64,000 nucleotides of DNA from Flammula alnicola. Lineage: Eukaryota; Basidiomycota; Agaricomycetes; Agaricales; Strophariaceae. Below are positions 23,096 through 35,159 of the stretch, piece by piece. Both the position numbers and the translations under genes were made by a program. Under the pieces are notes generated by a model. That model was not told the origin of the DNA. It did no database searches and saw only the letters and a list, made by a program, of their open reading frames with translations. The stretch is from positions 44,403-108,402 of the forward strand of contig JADNRV010000171.1 of NCBI GenBank assembly GCA_015499995.1. Reading direction: 5' to 3'. How positions within the stretch are numbered: position 1 is the stretch's first letter; each line of letters starts with the position of its first letter.

Positions 23096-23740
23096 TTGGT
23101 TCTGTTTGGCAGGCTCAGAGACCATCTCAGACAGTTATGTCTGCCCTTGAACTTGAATACCAAGTTCCTAATTCCTACACTTGACGACGACTGCCGCCTC
23201 AGAGACAGCTCCGGAAGTCTTCTACCTCCCAACGACTGTGCGTTTCCAGAACAAGGTCATTGTTGTCTACCAGGGCCCGGCGAGGTTGATCCTATGGAAG
23301 TATCTGCTATAAATGAACCTCCGGAGCTGGTCTTTTATGTAGGCCATGCTGCTCTCATGGAGCACCGCTCATTAATTCCTCCCTGCCAGACTGCAAACCC
23401 AGCTCCAATCCCTCAAGAAAAGGTTGAGAACTATCACGGCTATAGCATCCGCATTCTTCCCCCGAACGTTATTCCAGAGCTGTGGGATTTCACCGTCCGT
23501 GTCTTTGACAAAGATGGTATTGTCACTGACCCGAACCCGTCCATCCGTTTGTATGACTTGTCCAGTGACACACCTGACGAGCCACTCTGGATCAGCGACG
23601 GTGACTCGACCTGGTTTGTGCCTCCATCCCGCAGCTATGAGGTCGTGTATTGTAAAGGTGTCCAAGGGAAGGAGAAAGTGATATGCCGCTTTGGTGGGCA
23701 GGCAAAGGTGACTTATGATCTATTTTACTCTAGTGGGTAG
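23096..23740 (+). CDS. Uncharacterised protein, start uncertain
   Basis: A frame open to TAG at 23738-23740. The first in-frame ATG is at 23294, which would give 148 residues. The frame is open upstream to 23096 without an ATG. A nearby ATG at 23135 opens another frame that stops after 15 codons, so a missed intron or a frame break near 23180 is possible. The C-terminal part has a hydrophilic beta-rich look (YHGYSIRILPP, WDFTVRVFDKDG, STWFVPPSRSYEVVYCKGVQ) with no domain I recognise. It is divergent from the neighbouring family gene, with barely 20 bp between the open frames. Confidence 0.4.
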   Translation: MVLFGRLRDHLRQLCLPLNLNTKFLIPTLDDDCRLRDSSGSLLPPNDCAFPEQGHCCLPGPGEVDPMEVSAINEPPELVFYVGHAALMEHRSLIPPCQTANPAPIPQEKVENYHGYSIRILPPNVIPELWDFTVRVFDKDGIVTDPNPSIRLYDLSSDTPDEPLWISDGDSTWFVPPSRSYEVVYCKGVQGKEKVICRFGGQAKVTYDLFYSSG

Positions 23741-24013
23741 ACTTGGAGAGAAAGGGAAAAACTCCAGTCAATTTGCATATATATGTACCTGTACTGCCTG
23801 TTGCCACTCGAGATGAATTGGAATGATTATGCATCTCAACCGACTCTCAAAATACTCAAATCAGTGGAACAAGTGACTGATGATTGATGAGGGCTCAGGA
23901 GAGCAATGGAATTTCATACTGTGTCTGTCATTATGGCATCATATTTAGCAAATCAGGTTTGGTTCAAGATCAACTTCGTCACGGTGTCTGAGCCGTCCCG
24001 GTCACACGAGGAC

Positions 24014-24679
24014 ATCTCGAACTTGGAAAAACCGGGTGTCCGGGTGGCTGGTGGCAGCTGGTGGCTGGTGGCTGGCTGTCCGGCCAGACATCACGTGTAA
24101 GCCTCTCTACAATGCCCCTCAGTGTCCATCGCCCTAATGATACAATGCTGTTCTGTAAGTGTGTAAGTATTCTTTAATATTGTTATATATCTCCAGCAGT
24201 AATATCTATGTATGTAAGTAAGTACTATCGAGGGTTTCATCCTATGAGCATGCACCAGCGAGATAAGTCAGAGACTCGGAGCCTCCACTGCTACATACCG
24301 CTCTTTATATATTAGGCGGGATTATTTTGAATTAAATTTTATGGTCCTGGCACCCACCCTTCTCTAGATCTTTGTTAAGGATTCGAGAAAGGCGGGGAAA
24401 GTTGAAAGCAGCCATGTGTGTATGACTGCCTCATAATTTATGTATACTTATATATGTATTGTCTGGTAATTTAGTGATACTATCCCCCGGCGAGGGTTTC
24501 TAATTTATAGTTACTAAGGTAGTATATTTATGAATGGGTGGGCGGGCTTGGGGCGGGATCGACAACATATGTCATTGCAAAGGTGGCCGCCGGAGCCGGC
24601 GGTACATCTTCCCACCGCCCAAAATAGCCAGCCAGCCAGCCGCCAGCCGCCGGACACCCGGCTTTTCCAAATCTGAGAT
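24014..24679. mobile_element. Inverted-repeat (MITE-like) element with GGCTG-rich ends
   Basis: The left end reads ATCTCGAACTTGGAAAA followed by CCGGGTGTCCGGGTGGCTGG. The right end, read on the opposite strand, gives ATCTCAGATTTGGAAAAG followed by CCGGGTGTCCGGCGGCTGG. The matching ends span about 45-50 bp and continue into GGCTGG repeats on both sides. The interior, about 560 bp, is AT-rich with short repeats and no open frame. This fits a non-autonomous DNA transposon. The exact ends and target duplication were not resolved, so the superfamily is unassigned. Confidence 0.6.
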
Positions 24680-26089
24680 ATTCTGGGTCACACACTTCTC
24701 CAATCAATCTATCCAAAATCTATCCATCATGAACACACTCAATCCCATTCATATTTTATGCTCTTCCCACGCTCGCATACAGCGCTATTGGTTATGCTGA
24801 CACCATCGTACACGCCGTCAGCATGATTACTTTCCTCGTCGTCACCAGTGATTGTCGACGGTCGTGGTCGCTTTGACGGCTCATCTCTCTTTCTTCTGGG
24901 AGCCTTCTTGTATGTCGGGCTTCGGTGTTGCTCTACTCCTTTATGGGGTGTACGGATGTCGATATTTGGAGTCCCTTCGTGTGTGGCGGCTTTGCCGATG
25001 TTCCTGTCCGTTTTCTTGCTCTTTCCATGCACTGTGATTCCTCTTTGACGTCGTCTCGCGGGCCAAATTACTTACTATTCTCTTTTTACTTCGATCTTTA
25101 CAGACTCCAGCGTCTCCTTAAGAGCGGATGAGGTGCCTTTCCAGCTGGATTGTGATCAGGAGGGGGATATTATTGATGATATAGGCTATGTTTATTTCGA
25201 GTTTTTGGAGATCGTCTTGAGTTTTTTTGCGAATTTTGAAATCTCTTCTATCATCCTTCGTCCCCTTTCCCCACCTGCCACTATTTCACCTTGTGGGTTC
25301 TCTCATTTCCCTTCTTTCCATTGCCCGGCCTTTTCATTTACCCATTGTTTTTCTGCGAACACCACCTTTATCTTCCTCAGACTGATTTTGCTCTTACCTT
25401 CCCCTTTGTTCGCGTTGTTGACGACCCCCAACACCCCAGACTAATGCACCTTCCAACCCCAGGAAACCCCAGGAATTACGCCAACCCTCGGCCGGCTCCT
25501 GCAGGGCTTCAGGACAGTCTGTCCCGTGACGGAGGATGTGGGCTTAATGGTACTTCGTCAGACAGTCAGAACACTTTAAGTTATGGTCTTGTCGCACTAC
25601 AAACTTTCGGACTGAAGTTCTCAGAATAACGGTATCGAATCAAACAGCCACTGCAGTCTCCTATTTGGGTTCTTGACTCCGTCCAACAGACAGGTTCCAG
25701 CAGCGGAAGTCAAAAAGGTCCAATCTCGAGCACGAAGGATTCGCACCTGCCACACATAGGCATCCTCAGCTCGGTGTCGCCGTTCGCCCCGGTGGGCAAC
25801 TTCCTCGCGGGCAACGTCGGCCAAGAGCCCTCCATTGCACGCGTCCGAGTCAACGCTCTCCTCGGTGCTTAAAATGCACATTGCACTCCTATTTTATCAT
25901 GCCTTGGTTGCGCCGCCTGGGAGTGGAAAAGTTCAATTCGGAACCAGCGGCACTGTACGGTGCTCGTACGAACCGACCGTTCTCCGTAGTGTTTTTACCT
26001 GAAGTCGCAATTGTTGATGTCCTGTGAGTAATAAGACGGAATGGAAGATGATATTCTGCACTCGATGTCTTCCCGGTGGAGGGACTATA
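24680..26089. other. Unassigned 1.4-kb stretch
   Basis: Short frames occur on both strands, including Lys/Arg/Glu-rich minus-strand pieces (about 25032-24739 and 25425-25205) that may be remnants of a basic protein. They are interrupted by stops and have no clear splice links. 25890-26089 may include the eroded N-terminal part of the following P450. Confidence 0.35.
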
Positions 26090-27198
26090 AACATGTACCC
26101 AGCATTCCTCAAGCCGTGAGCCAACAAATCCCGTTCCTGCTGCTGTGGGCATTCCTGACACGCCTCTCGCAGAATTGTTCGGGTACCTCCTCACCAAGAT
26201 CCCAATGAACATCAAGAAAGTTGTCGATCATATTGGTCCCATCATTCAAGAACATCTTGACAAAGAGAAACAATTTGGCCCCGACTGGCAGGACAAATCT
26301 GTATGCATCTAAGAACGACAATCCAAAACACCCGTGTCCCTCATTAACACTGCTCCCAGAACGATCTGATAAGTTGGCTTTTGGAAGTTGCGGAGGGGCC
26401 GCAACGAACTCTTCACGACCTTGCCATTCGTATCCTGAATATCCATTTCGCGGCTATGCCCACGTTCTATACGATTTGGCAGCTTATCCCGAGTATGTTA
26501 AACGCGCGCGCGAGGAAGTAGAAGCTGTAATCGAGGCGGAGGGTTGGACTAAAGTGTCCATGGGGAAAATGCGCGAAGTGGAAAGTTTCTTCAAGGAGTC
26601 TCAGCGCCTCGCTATTGCCGTTTGTAAGCCCTTTTGCTCGACCTTTCCGAGCAATAGTCTAATCGCCGCTTGACAGTGAGTATGAATCGCAAGGCGCTGA
26701 AGGATTTTACTTTTTCAAACGGAGTGACTGTGCCGGGTGGTACGCATGTAGCGGTGGCGACCTACTCGACTCATGTCGATGGAGTGAGATTCTTCATTCA
26801 TCTAAATCTGGAGGCTACACATTGACACCACCTATTTTCGTAGACTACCTACACGAATCCCGACAAATTTGAAGCTTTTAGGTTTGCAGAAATGAGAGAA
26901 GAAGAGGGCGAGGGCACTACTACTAAGCACGTCACAACTACGTAACGTTTGGCACTGGCCGCCATGCATGGTAGGATTTCCTTTCTCCTAGAGCACAAAG
27001 TCTCCATCTGACTTCTTGCTGTTTGGCAGCCCGGGTCGCTTCTTTGCGGTCAACGAGCTCAAGGCCATGCTCGCCCATGTTTTGCTGACTTACGATGTGA
27101 AATTGCCAGACGATAGTCCCCGACCCGAGAACGTCTGGTTTCAAGCCGCTTGCTCTCCCAATCCCACTGCCCAGGTGATGTTCAGGAAACATGCTTGA
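26090..27198 (+). pseudogene. Cytochrome P450 pseudogene
   Basis: Recognisable P450 pieces occur in order: helical segment ending DWQDKS, intron, NDLISWLLEVAEG, the I-helix area, AREEVEAVIEAEGWTKVSMG, the K-helix motif FKESQR, NRKALKDFTFSNGV, TYSTHVDG, NPDKFEAFRF, then FGTGRHAC-PGRFFA and the C-terminus ending at 27198. The heme cysteine codon is split by an intron (26971-27029) and is intact. At least two lesions are visible. Near 26445-26460 the I-helix oxygen-activation segment is lost and the frame changes. Before the heme loop the frame meets TAA at 26943-26945 and FGTGRH continues in another frame. The N-terminal membrane anchor was not found. Intact relatives are ER-bound monooxygenases. 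Confidence 0.8.
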
Positions 27199-27801
27199 GT
27201 AGAAGACGAAATTTGGTTGATATTTCTATGCTGTAATAGAATCGATATCAAATTACTCGTGTTGAAAGATAGTGCAGTGAGAGCAGGGTATGTCATGACT
27301 GAAAGCTTCAAGTTCAACTTATTATTTAACGCCCCGAACTTCGAAATCGACTCAAAATAAGAAGGGACTGGTATCACGTGCGATATCGTCAACGACTGCG
27401 ATCGGACCGGTTATTTATTACGTCCAGCAAATGTTAGGACGTGTAACTTCTTGCGTGTAACTGTAGCACGAAAAATCCTCGAGAACCACTCTATGCGACG
27501 AGACTTGATGTTGTCAACGGATAGTGTCATGACTTGATGGAAGCTCGTTTGAACAATGCAAGACAATGAATTGTTTGAAGCTTTCTTTGTGAGGCCAACG
27601 GCGGTTCAAGTGCCTCTGCGGGCGTGTGGCCATCGCTTGACATCCTTCTTCATTCTTCGCTCTCACTCTCTGGTTACATCTTGACGAGGTACATGTTACC
27701 AACCCTCCTGTTCGAAAGTCCACACCTCGCTAACGAGTCGTACTCCTTAGGTACTGATCCAATTTTTGGGCAATAGAAATCATCACTCGTTGTACCGCAC
27801 C
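27199..27801. other. Intergenic, 0.6 kb
   Basis: This lies between the P450 pseudogene and the MYND gene. No feature was seen apart from the likely MYND promoter. Confidence 0.5.
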
Positions 27802-29016
27802 ATGGGCCACAACTGCGAGAAATGTGGAGACCCAGCAAATAATAAATGTGCCGGTTGCTCGCAGGCATGGTACTGCAGAAGAGAGTGCCAACGATACCAC
27901 TGGGTCGAGCACATATTTGATTGCAATCCGAAGCGACAGGTCACAACTGCAGATCGTCTGGCACTTGCTTGTCGCAAAAATCTCTTTCCAGACCATGGGC
28001 AAACCACTATCGAATACGGGTTTATACGGGCATGGTCGATTGAAAACCAGAAAAATCTCCTAGGCTTATACACCGGCTTGCTAGAACATCAAGGTGTCAA
28101 GGCCAAGACCCTCCATCGTTGGAGGGTCAACGGAATTCTTATCCAGGAGATTAAAAATCAATTTGAAAAAATACCTCTGGCTTCTCGAGGGGGTTATTAT
28201 CCGTGGTTTCTGGCGAACCAGTGGGTATTAGATGGACAAGAATCCCCGGAAGAGGTGGAGAAAAAGTTGGCTGACATGATGAGATTGGGTTGGCTATACA
28301 GTGGAGGTTCGCCGTCGGCGACAGCGACTGAAATCAAGAGCATTACAACCTCGTGGCCGGGGCAGAAGCATGAATGCTTACGAATGTCTGCTCTTCTTCT
28401 CTCTCAACTCCATCCAGGGCCATACGAGGAACTTTGGATACCCTTCGGTTTTTGTACATGCGACGAAGAATCCGAGCTGGACCTTGGAGGCCTGTATGAA
28501 GGGCTCATCCTTTCCTCCACCTTCGAAGAATTCTATGTTGCGTATGATTCTTCTAAATTAGGTGACCTCTTCAGATCAAAGGGTTTTGGAGATGACCTTT
28601 CCCGGCATCCTTTCGTCGAAGACGTCTTAGCGAGGTCGCCGAACAGCAATTTATCCGTCTGGGACCTGAAGCAATTCATTCTACTAGACTCTGCCGGAGA
28701 CCCTCACCAACTTGGGGCCTCAATATCTGTCGATTACGGGTTTATAAATTGCAAAAGCAAAGAGGATTTACAGGATTTAAAGGCAGTTTACAAGGCTGTT
28801 TTCCGCAGAGATGCAGTTAATCCTCCAGAATTGCATCGTGCATGCATTGAAGGGAGACTGTATGAGTACGTGAGGGATCTGGTCAAGCTGAAGGAGAAGA
28901 AGAAATATAAGCGGCTGATGAAAAATCCGTATCCACTATTGCCTCAGCCACATCCGAGTCATGCAGGAATCACTTTCTCGGGTCCTCGTCCTCCACCCAT
29001 CAGAGGATTTTTTTGA
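27802..29016 (+). CDS. MYND-type zinc-finger protein
   Basis: The start at 27802 is chosen because CACCATGGG is a good initiation context and the zinc finger begins at once; an in-frame ATG at 27766 would add 12 residues. A single frame of 404 codons. The MYND finger occupies about residues 4-42: CEKCG, CAGC, WYCRREC, then His/Cys ligands in YHWVEHIFDC, matching the C-x2-C ... C-x2-C ... YC-x3-C ... H-x3-H-x3-C pattern. MYND domains bind proline-rich peptides in partner proteins. The rest is soluble and moderately charged with no second domain I recognise; it ends in a Lys-rich helix and a Pro-rich tail. Many mushroom genomes carry MYND families of unknown role. Confidence 0.8.
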   Translation: MGHNCEKCGDPANNKCAGCSQAWYCRRECQRYHWVEHIFDCNPKRQVTTADRLALACRKNLFPDHGQTTIEYGFIRAWSIENQKNLLGLYTGLLEHQGVKAKTLHRWRVNGILIQEIKNQFEKIPLASRGGYYPWFLANQWVLDGQESPEEVEKKLADMMRLGWLYSGGSPSATATEIKSITTSWPGQKHECLRMSALLLSQLHPGPYEELWIPFGFCTCDEESELDLGGLYEGLILSSTFEEFYVAYDSSKLGDLFRSKGFGDDLSRHPFVEDVLARSPNSNLSVWDLKQFILLDSAGDPHQLGASISVDYGFINCKSKEDLQDLKAVYKAVFRRDAVNPPELHRACIEGRLYEYVRDLVKLKEKKKYKRLMKNPYPLLPQPHPSHAGITFSGPRPPPIRGFF

Positions 29017-29381
29017 GGGTTCAATACGCGGAGAGTAGACATCCGCAAAGAGAACTCTGATTCCTGTAACACTAGTACAGGCATATCCTGTACATTCTTA
29101 GGGCCCATCGAACTTGGAACAGAAAAGTGATTGGAATTAGTTTGATACCCATTTTGCGTGAGTTGGAGATCGTGGGTAGTATAGTCTCGCTATGCCACGT
29201 TGACAGACGACGAGCGGCGGTCATGCGGTTTATATTGAACACGAATTAACCACATTTCTCCCTTTACTGCAATGCATGCGACATCATGGTCACGAATGCA
29301 GTTAGAAAATGATTGAGGGTATTCGGTAACTGAAGGTCAATGCTGTGAACTAAATGCAAATGGAAGGACAGTAAACAAAAA
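29017..29381. other. Intergenic between convergent genes
   Basis: These are the 3' flanks of the MYND gene and the SUN-protein gene. No other feature was seen. Confidence 0.5.
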
Positions 29382-32300
29382 CTATGAAGGCGATGATACT
29401 GGTTTGACATCTCCTGGACTTGAAGTATGGTGTATTTGCTCAGCCTCCAGCTCTGACCCATCGACGCTATCGGTATCGATCCAGACGTCACCGTCATCCA
29501 AACTGGGTTCTGGCTTGAATAGAAGACTATTTGCCAGCGTCGGGGAAGACTGACTTCTCGTAACGTCCACAGGTGACGACTTCGGAGATGAACCCAACCA
29601 AGGAGACGAGAAAAAGTCGTCGTTCTCCCTCTCGAACTCAAGCTCTCTCGGAGTTCGATCCCGACTTCGGTCGTGGCGCGTCGAGCCGACATCCACATCT
29701 TCTCCTGCCTTTCTCGACCGACGCCCTCCTGCCGATACAAGAGGCCCGAGGGTCTTAACCTCATGTAGATGGGCGGTCCTAGCCCATTTTTTGGCACTTT
29801 TTGGTGGCACACCTATTGAGCCCCATGAGCCGCTCTGGAGTGTTGATGATCCGGCATGGGAGCTGGCCCGCTGAAGAGGTTGCGGACGGAAACTCGACGT
29901 GCTCGGGGTTATAGGCCTCTGTTGAGTACGTCGGCCAGCAGGCGTTGATCGTAGAGACGGTGCACGAGAGCGAGGGTTTGATATTGCTCGAGGTCGAATA
30001 AAGTATTCGCTGTTGACTGGGGCAGTGTTCAATTGTATTGGCTCCAGAGGTGCTTTTGAGCGCGGATTACTTGATGGGAACTCCACTTTGTTATCATCAG
30101 CTATGACGCATTGATCAGCACATACAAAGCGTTTGATGCGGACAGAGACATACTTTGTGAGCGCAGAGGAAATTGGGGTGGATAAGTCTTCGCCGACGTG
30201 GGTTTAGGTCGTGAAGAAGCCGTTGGCGTCCGCGCTCGACTGTTACTCCGGATTCGACTCGGAGAGCTCTCTCTGCTCGTCCGGATCTCGAGGTTCTTGC
30301 CCTTGAAACGCCCAGTCCAATCACCACTGAGTTTGAAATGACGTCTGCCCCACTCCCTGACAGACCTGTTGAGTTTAGTCGAACCGTGGTCAATCAACGC
30401 CTCGGCTCGCGACCCTCTGGTAAGGCCCATGAACACGAGCACAGCCAAAAGAAGGCAGAGCTGAGCAACACCCAAACGTTTCTCGAGAACGATCTTTCAA
30501 GAAATGCAATGAGCAAGCGAGCCATAAGACAGAAATTTATTTGTAGTCACCTCCTCGGACAGATTTTCGATTCGCGAAACGAGATCGACGTATTCCATTT
30601 CCAACTGATAGCGTTGCTTCTCCCAATCGTTGACGGTTCGTTGATATGTTAACGATTGAGCGCGGGTCTAGAAAGAGCTTGAGCGAGAACGACCATCTTG
30701 CGTTATTAACAAACTCACAATACCCTCCAGCCGACCTACGTCTTCTCCTAATCTCTTGATAACATCCCTGATGGCCAAATTCTGTTGCTCGACATACCGC
30801 ATATAGAGCGTCTGATTGGTTTCAACCTCCACCAAACGGTTCATGATAGTGCGATAGATGGACTCGCCACCCTTAGCGATCGGAGGAAGGGGAGCAATCG
30901 GAACGACAGCAACAGAGGGCGACGTCGTGGAAACAACAATGGTAGGTGTGTCAGGGTTGGAATGGGAGCTGCTGGGTGTCGATTGAGGCGTATGTGATAT
31001 ACTTGAGTTGATGGTTGTGGTATTCGCAAACGTAGATGATTTATTGGTTGAGTTTTCTGGGATTGGTCTCTCCGATTCTTTATCCTGTGATGAGGATGGA
31101 GATGGTATGGGTGGAGCGATGGTGGATGATGATACATGGGCGTCAGTGGTATGCTTCGATGGGTCGTTAATGCTATTGGTTGCAGTCGGTTGGTGATTGT
31201 CGTTGCCGGTTGGCACAGGCGTCTCGTCCTTGGAAATGGGAAAATGGGATGGTACAGGCCGGGTTGGGATGGATAGGGATGGGTAGGATATTGTTGAGCT
31301 TGTAGACGACAATTGCTTGTCTGAACGATGCTCCATAACATAGATAACATGAGACGTTATTGTAATATCAACGACTTTTCCGGTAGTCAGTTGGTCTTCA
31401 TTGATTGAATGCATGGTCGCATCAGCGACGTTCGAGGAAATGGGAGGAGGAGGAGTGACATCAGTCGACGAAGGAAGTTGTCTCTTCTTCTGCAGTTCGG
31501 CCTGTTTTGCTCTACTCTCGGATTCCCATATGTCCCATTTCCACTCCTCAAGATGCGTGAGGCCGTACACTCTGAGAAGAGACACTGGGCAATAGTATTC
31601 GTTGCCATAGTGTGAATGAAAGTCGATCCGTACGAAGCGATAGAAATCGCGTAAAGAGGTCGGTGTATGGAAAGTCTGCACTCCACGTATATTCTTCGCT
31701 CGATACGACCGTACAACTGTCCATCCATCGGGGTCGGTTGGATACCTTTTGGCAACGCTGACCGTGAAGTCCTTGAATACCCCGCTGAAGAACTCGAAAT
31801 TGGCGAGCTGCACTGTATCAATGCGTATATCGTCACAGAGTTCAACCACAACGAATTGCTGCTCCTTGGGCGTGTCGCATGGGCTGAGCATGTAGCGGTC
31901 TCGCTTTGAGGTCAAGATGGATGATGGTGACTTGGCCGAACGATGAGATGTGTGGACGCGGGCTGAACAATCTAAGCTGGCATAGTTGAATCTGTCCGTC
32001 GTAGGCACCTTGAGGTACGAGAAGTCGGTCCATTCTGGAGTTGCTTCAACAGCGTTCGCAGACTCCACTGTAGATGCAGAGTTATCCGGTGAGAGGATTA
32101 CTGTTTCGCTGGTGTTGCTAATATCCCCTCCTAAGTTGCCCTCCCCTGTCCCTCCAGCAGACGCGCGATTGATTGCTTCCTCGTTATGTTTCGCTGAACT
32201 GGCTGTTTGCATGGCCAGTTGTTTCATCTTCCATTCTTCGAACGAAAGCAGAATGCCATCATCCACTGGCTCTGAAGGCGTTAGGGGTTTGAGGCAGCAG

Positions 32301-32431
32301 ATTGGATTTTCTGGCTGCTTTGGCACTTTCAGTGCTAACGCCCTGAATTGGTCATTCAATGATGTCGGTTGAGAAAATACGGGCGACGCAAAGAGTAGAG
32401 CAAGCAGTGTCGCTGGAAGGGCCGAAAGCAT
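29382..32431 (-). CDS. SLP1: SUN-domain ER membrane protein (Slp1/SUCO family)
   Basis: Four exons. The start at 32431 is preferred over an ATG 15 nt upstream because it begins directly with a signal peptide (MLSALPATLLALLFASPVFS). The luminal part carries the SUN-like domain (about residues 140-300: NYASLDCSARVH, KRDRYMLSPC, VVVELCDDIRIDTVQLANFE, FRFVRIDF-type segment, EYYCPVSLLRVYG), then a long Ser/Thr/Pro-rich stretch and a coiled-coil with ETNQTLYMRYVEQQNLAIRD. Exon 2 (from about 30669) extends the coil; exon 3 contains one transmembrane helix (LCLLLAVLVFMGL); exon 4 is a Ser/Arg-rich cytosolic tail ending at 29382. This is the plan of yeast Slp1 and human SUCO, ER proteins that with Emp65 guard soluble proteins from degradation. 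The last intron uses GTATGT...ATAG (about 30152-30104). Confidence 0.82.
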
Positions 32432-33401
32432 CACTTGACAGCACAATAGGAACGCTCAGACTCAGGTCTTGCACTGAGCCCAACAGGTTGGATAATACCC
32501 GTAATGGATGGATAAGTAGAGGATAAGTACAAGAAAAGGTGAAGAAATCGGAAGGGGACACGTCGGGACACGTTGGACGCCGCTACTTTCTCCGAACGAT
32601 ATGTTCTGTCATGGCGTTATATATTTTTGAACGCGCACGACGGTCACTGGTCAGGCCGTCAGGCACGAGTTTCTCACGGAAGGAAACGTTGGGCGACCAC
32701 AGGGACAAACTCTGCACTTATGCTCATATTTCTATCCCCAAAGCTATATAGCATATCCTATGAGGACGGTAACTGGTGCGTTTCGAGTTTCAACAGTGCC
32801 ATATCATGCTAATTCGGATAGTTAGCTTATTTCACGAGCTTTGGACGATTGTCGGCTACACCAAAGCTATACTATCACTTAGGGTCGGTGATAGTACACC
32901 TTTCAAGACCATCCACCCTCAACTACTGACATCTAAACCACCTCAAGCAAAAGTATTTGCTTGGATGGACATTTGGATGTCAACCCTCGCGATCGAACCA
33001 ATAATTGAAGAAGATATATTCTTTATTACACTAGTGGCATATATTTAACTGTCCTACAGTTTACCTGCGCTTGATGGTTGTCCCAGAAGTACCACGAGAT
33101 CACATAAAGAACCTCGAAGGGACGAAGGTGGGAGCGAGAGTTGAGAGAGCTGGTTGGGTTATTGCAAATTTGTAAGCTGGATTTCAACATCAGTTGCAAT
33201 CACCTGCCGCCTTGTTCAGTGAACCATCGATTCTCATGACCTCGTCCATATGCGCATATGCGCATCTAGAATTCCCGGGGAATGCTTTGCCGAGAGGAAT
33301 GGCTGCTCAGGCTTAAATAACGACCCAACTTTAACTCCTCAACCGTAGTCTTATCTCCCTTTCGATTTCTATCCAACCTAGTGCACCTACCACTCAACAT
33401 C
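32432..33401. other. Divergent promoter region, 0.97 kb
   Basis: This lies between the SUN-protein and hydroxy-acid oxidase genes. It includes a short palindromic run, CATATGCGCATATGCGCAT, near 33250. No gene was seen. Confidence 0.5.
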
Positions 33402-35071
33402 ATGGCCGATTCGACAGCTACTGGGAATCCATGGAGCTCCTATATGCTAGATCTCTATAGTAGCCGTGCTGCTCCTCAGCCCCTTGGGACTGTAGTTTTT
33501 GAGGAAATTGAAGCAAAGGCTAGGGAGAAGCTAAAAGATTACGGAGGTAAGAAACTTAACTTCCTTCCTTCATGACCCGGAGCTGACAATCAGCTTCCAC
33601 ACGAACAGGAGCATTCATGTATGCCGGCGGAAGCGCTGGAACAAACGCAACCTATCGCGCTAATCGCCAGGCATTTGAGAAATATGGGATCATTCCTCGG
33701 ATGCTGGTAAATGCGACCAGACGGAGCTTGGAGGTGTGTAACTCGTTGATTAGTTTCGAAACCCTCCAAAATTAACATGATATCCCTTATCAGACAACAA
33801 TTTTTGGTGTCACTCATTCTTCGCCTATATTCATTGCGCCGATAGGGGTACAAGGTATCTTCCACCCAGACGCTGAGTTCAATCCTGCTCGCGCAGGAAA
33901 GGCACTCGGAGTGCCATATATCTTAAGCACGGCGGCTAGTCGAACAATCGAAGAAATCGCCGAAGCAAACGGCGATGGACACCGCTGGTTCCAGCTTTAT
34001 TGGTGCGTTAAATATCAAGACGACCCGAAGCATGTAGTAATACTTGTCTGTCGCGAACAGGCCAAAAAACAATGACGTTACTCTTTCCCTTCTCAAGCGA
34101 GCCAAGGAGAACAACTACAAAGCACTCGTAGTCACTTTGGACACTATGTCTATCGGATGGCGGCGTCATGATCTTGAGTCCGCCTACATACCCTTTCTCC
34201 ATGGCGTAGGAGTCCAGATTGGCAAATCCGATCCTGTCTTCATGGCAAAGTATGGCAAACAGCCAGTGACCAACGAACATCCCGAATTCCCGTACGATCC
34301 CTCTAAAATCGACAAAGGTGTTGCTGCGGGTGATGCCAAGGCCAAAGAAGCCATTTTCTTCGGAACGGAATGGTTGAAAGAAGCCAATTCTGGATTGTAT
34401 CGTGACTGGGAAGACCTGAAGTTCTTGAGGGAGAACTGGGAAGGGCCGCTCGTGCTCAAAGGAATTCAGAGTGTTCATGTGTGTATCTTTATGTTGACTG
34501 ATGTGACCAATGTTCTTTGTCTGATTGATTGACGAATTATAAACAGGACGCTGAAAAGGCCATAGATTACGGTGCCGATGGAATTGTTGTGTCTAATCAC
34601 GGTGAGACTAATACAGTGCTACGACCCCTTATATACCGTTGATCAGTTTTGTTCGCTACCCAGGCGGTCGACAAGTCGACGGAGCCATTCCGTCGCTCCT
34701 TGCTTTAGAAATGATCATGAAATCTTCTAAAGTTAAGGCCGCACAGCAGGCAGGAAAACTCACAATCTTCTTCGACTCCGGCATTCGTACCGGAAGCGAT
34801 ATCATCAAGGCATTGGCTCTTGGTGCCCAAGCTGTGCTTCGTAAGTCGTTTTACACGTCATGGGTTGCTGCCGTTTTCTCATAAATGGATTGGCTTCCTT
34901 TCAGTTGGCCGTCCGTGGGTATATGGCTCGATTGTTGGAGGCCAGGCGGGTGTCGAACAAGTTTTACGCCACACGTTGGCCGACTTGGATAATACTCTCG
35001 GTTTAGCCGGTTTCGCGAGCATTAAAGAGATACAAGGAAAGGGCGAAGAAGTCATTGTCAAGTTGACCTAA
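33402..35071 (+). CDS. FMN-dependent alpha-hydroxy-acid oxidase/monooxygenase (lactate 2-monooxygenase-like)
   Basis: Seven exons with consistent phases: 33402-33546, 33609-33733, 33794-34002, 34061-34478, 34547-34601, 34664-34840, 34905-35071. Active-site features of the family are present: the Tyr in WFQLYW, the Asp in LVVTLDT, the Lys in LVLKGIQ, the catalytic His and Arg in SNHGGRQVDG, and the FMN-phosphate segments FFDSGIRTG and LGRPWVYG. Such enzymes oxidise L-lactate or similar 2-hydroxy acids with FMN. The long insert between VTLDT and the Lys region (about 95 residues) resembles lactate 2-monooxygenase more than glycolate oxidase. No targeting signal is obvious. The substrate cannot be read from sequence. 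A decayed second copy lies directly downstream. Confidence 0.85.
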
Positions 35072-35159
35072 GATCGACGATTGGATTTTTTTTTGCTCCC
35101 AACATCGTCATTAGATCTATCGCCGATGAGTAAATTGGTTACACTTGAATCAAACTCTT

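Noticed and set aside
24739..25032. Lys/Arg-rich minus-strand frame of 97 codons
   Set aside because: Low complexity and no continuation across splice sites; possibly an eroded remnant, not supportable as a gene.
33240..33270. Palindromic CATATGCGCATATGCGCAT run
   Set aside because: Short and near a promoter; it could be a factor site, but there is nothing else to support a regulatory call.
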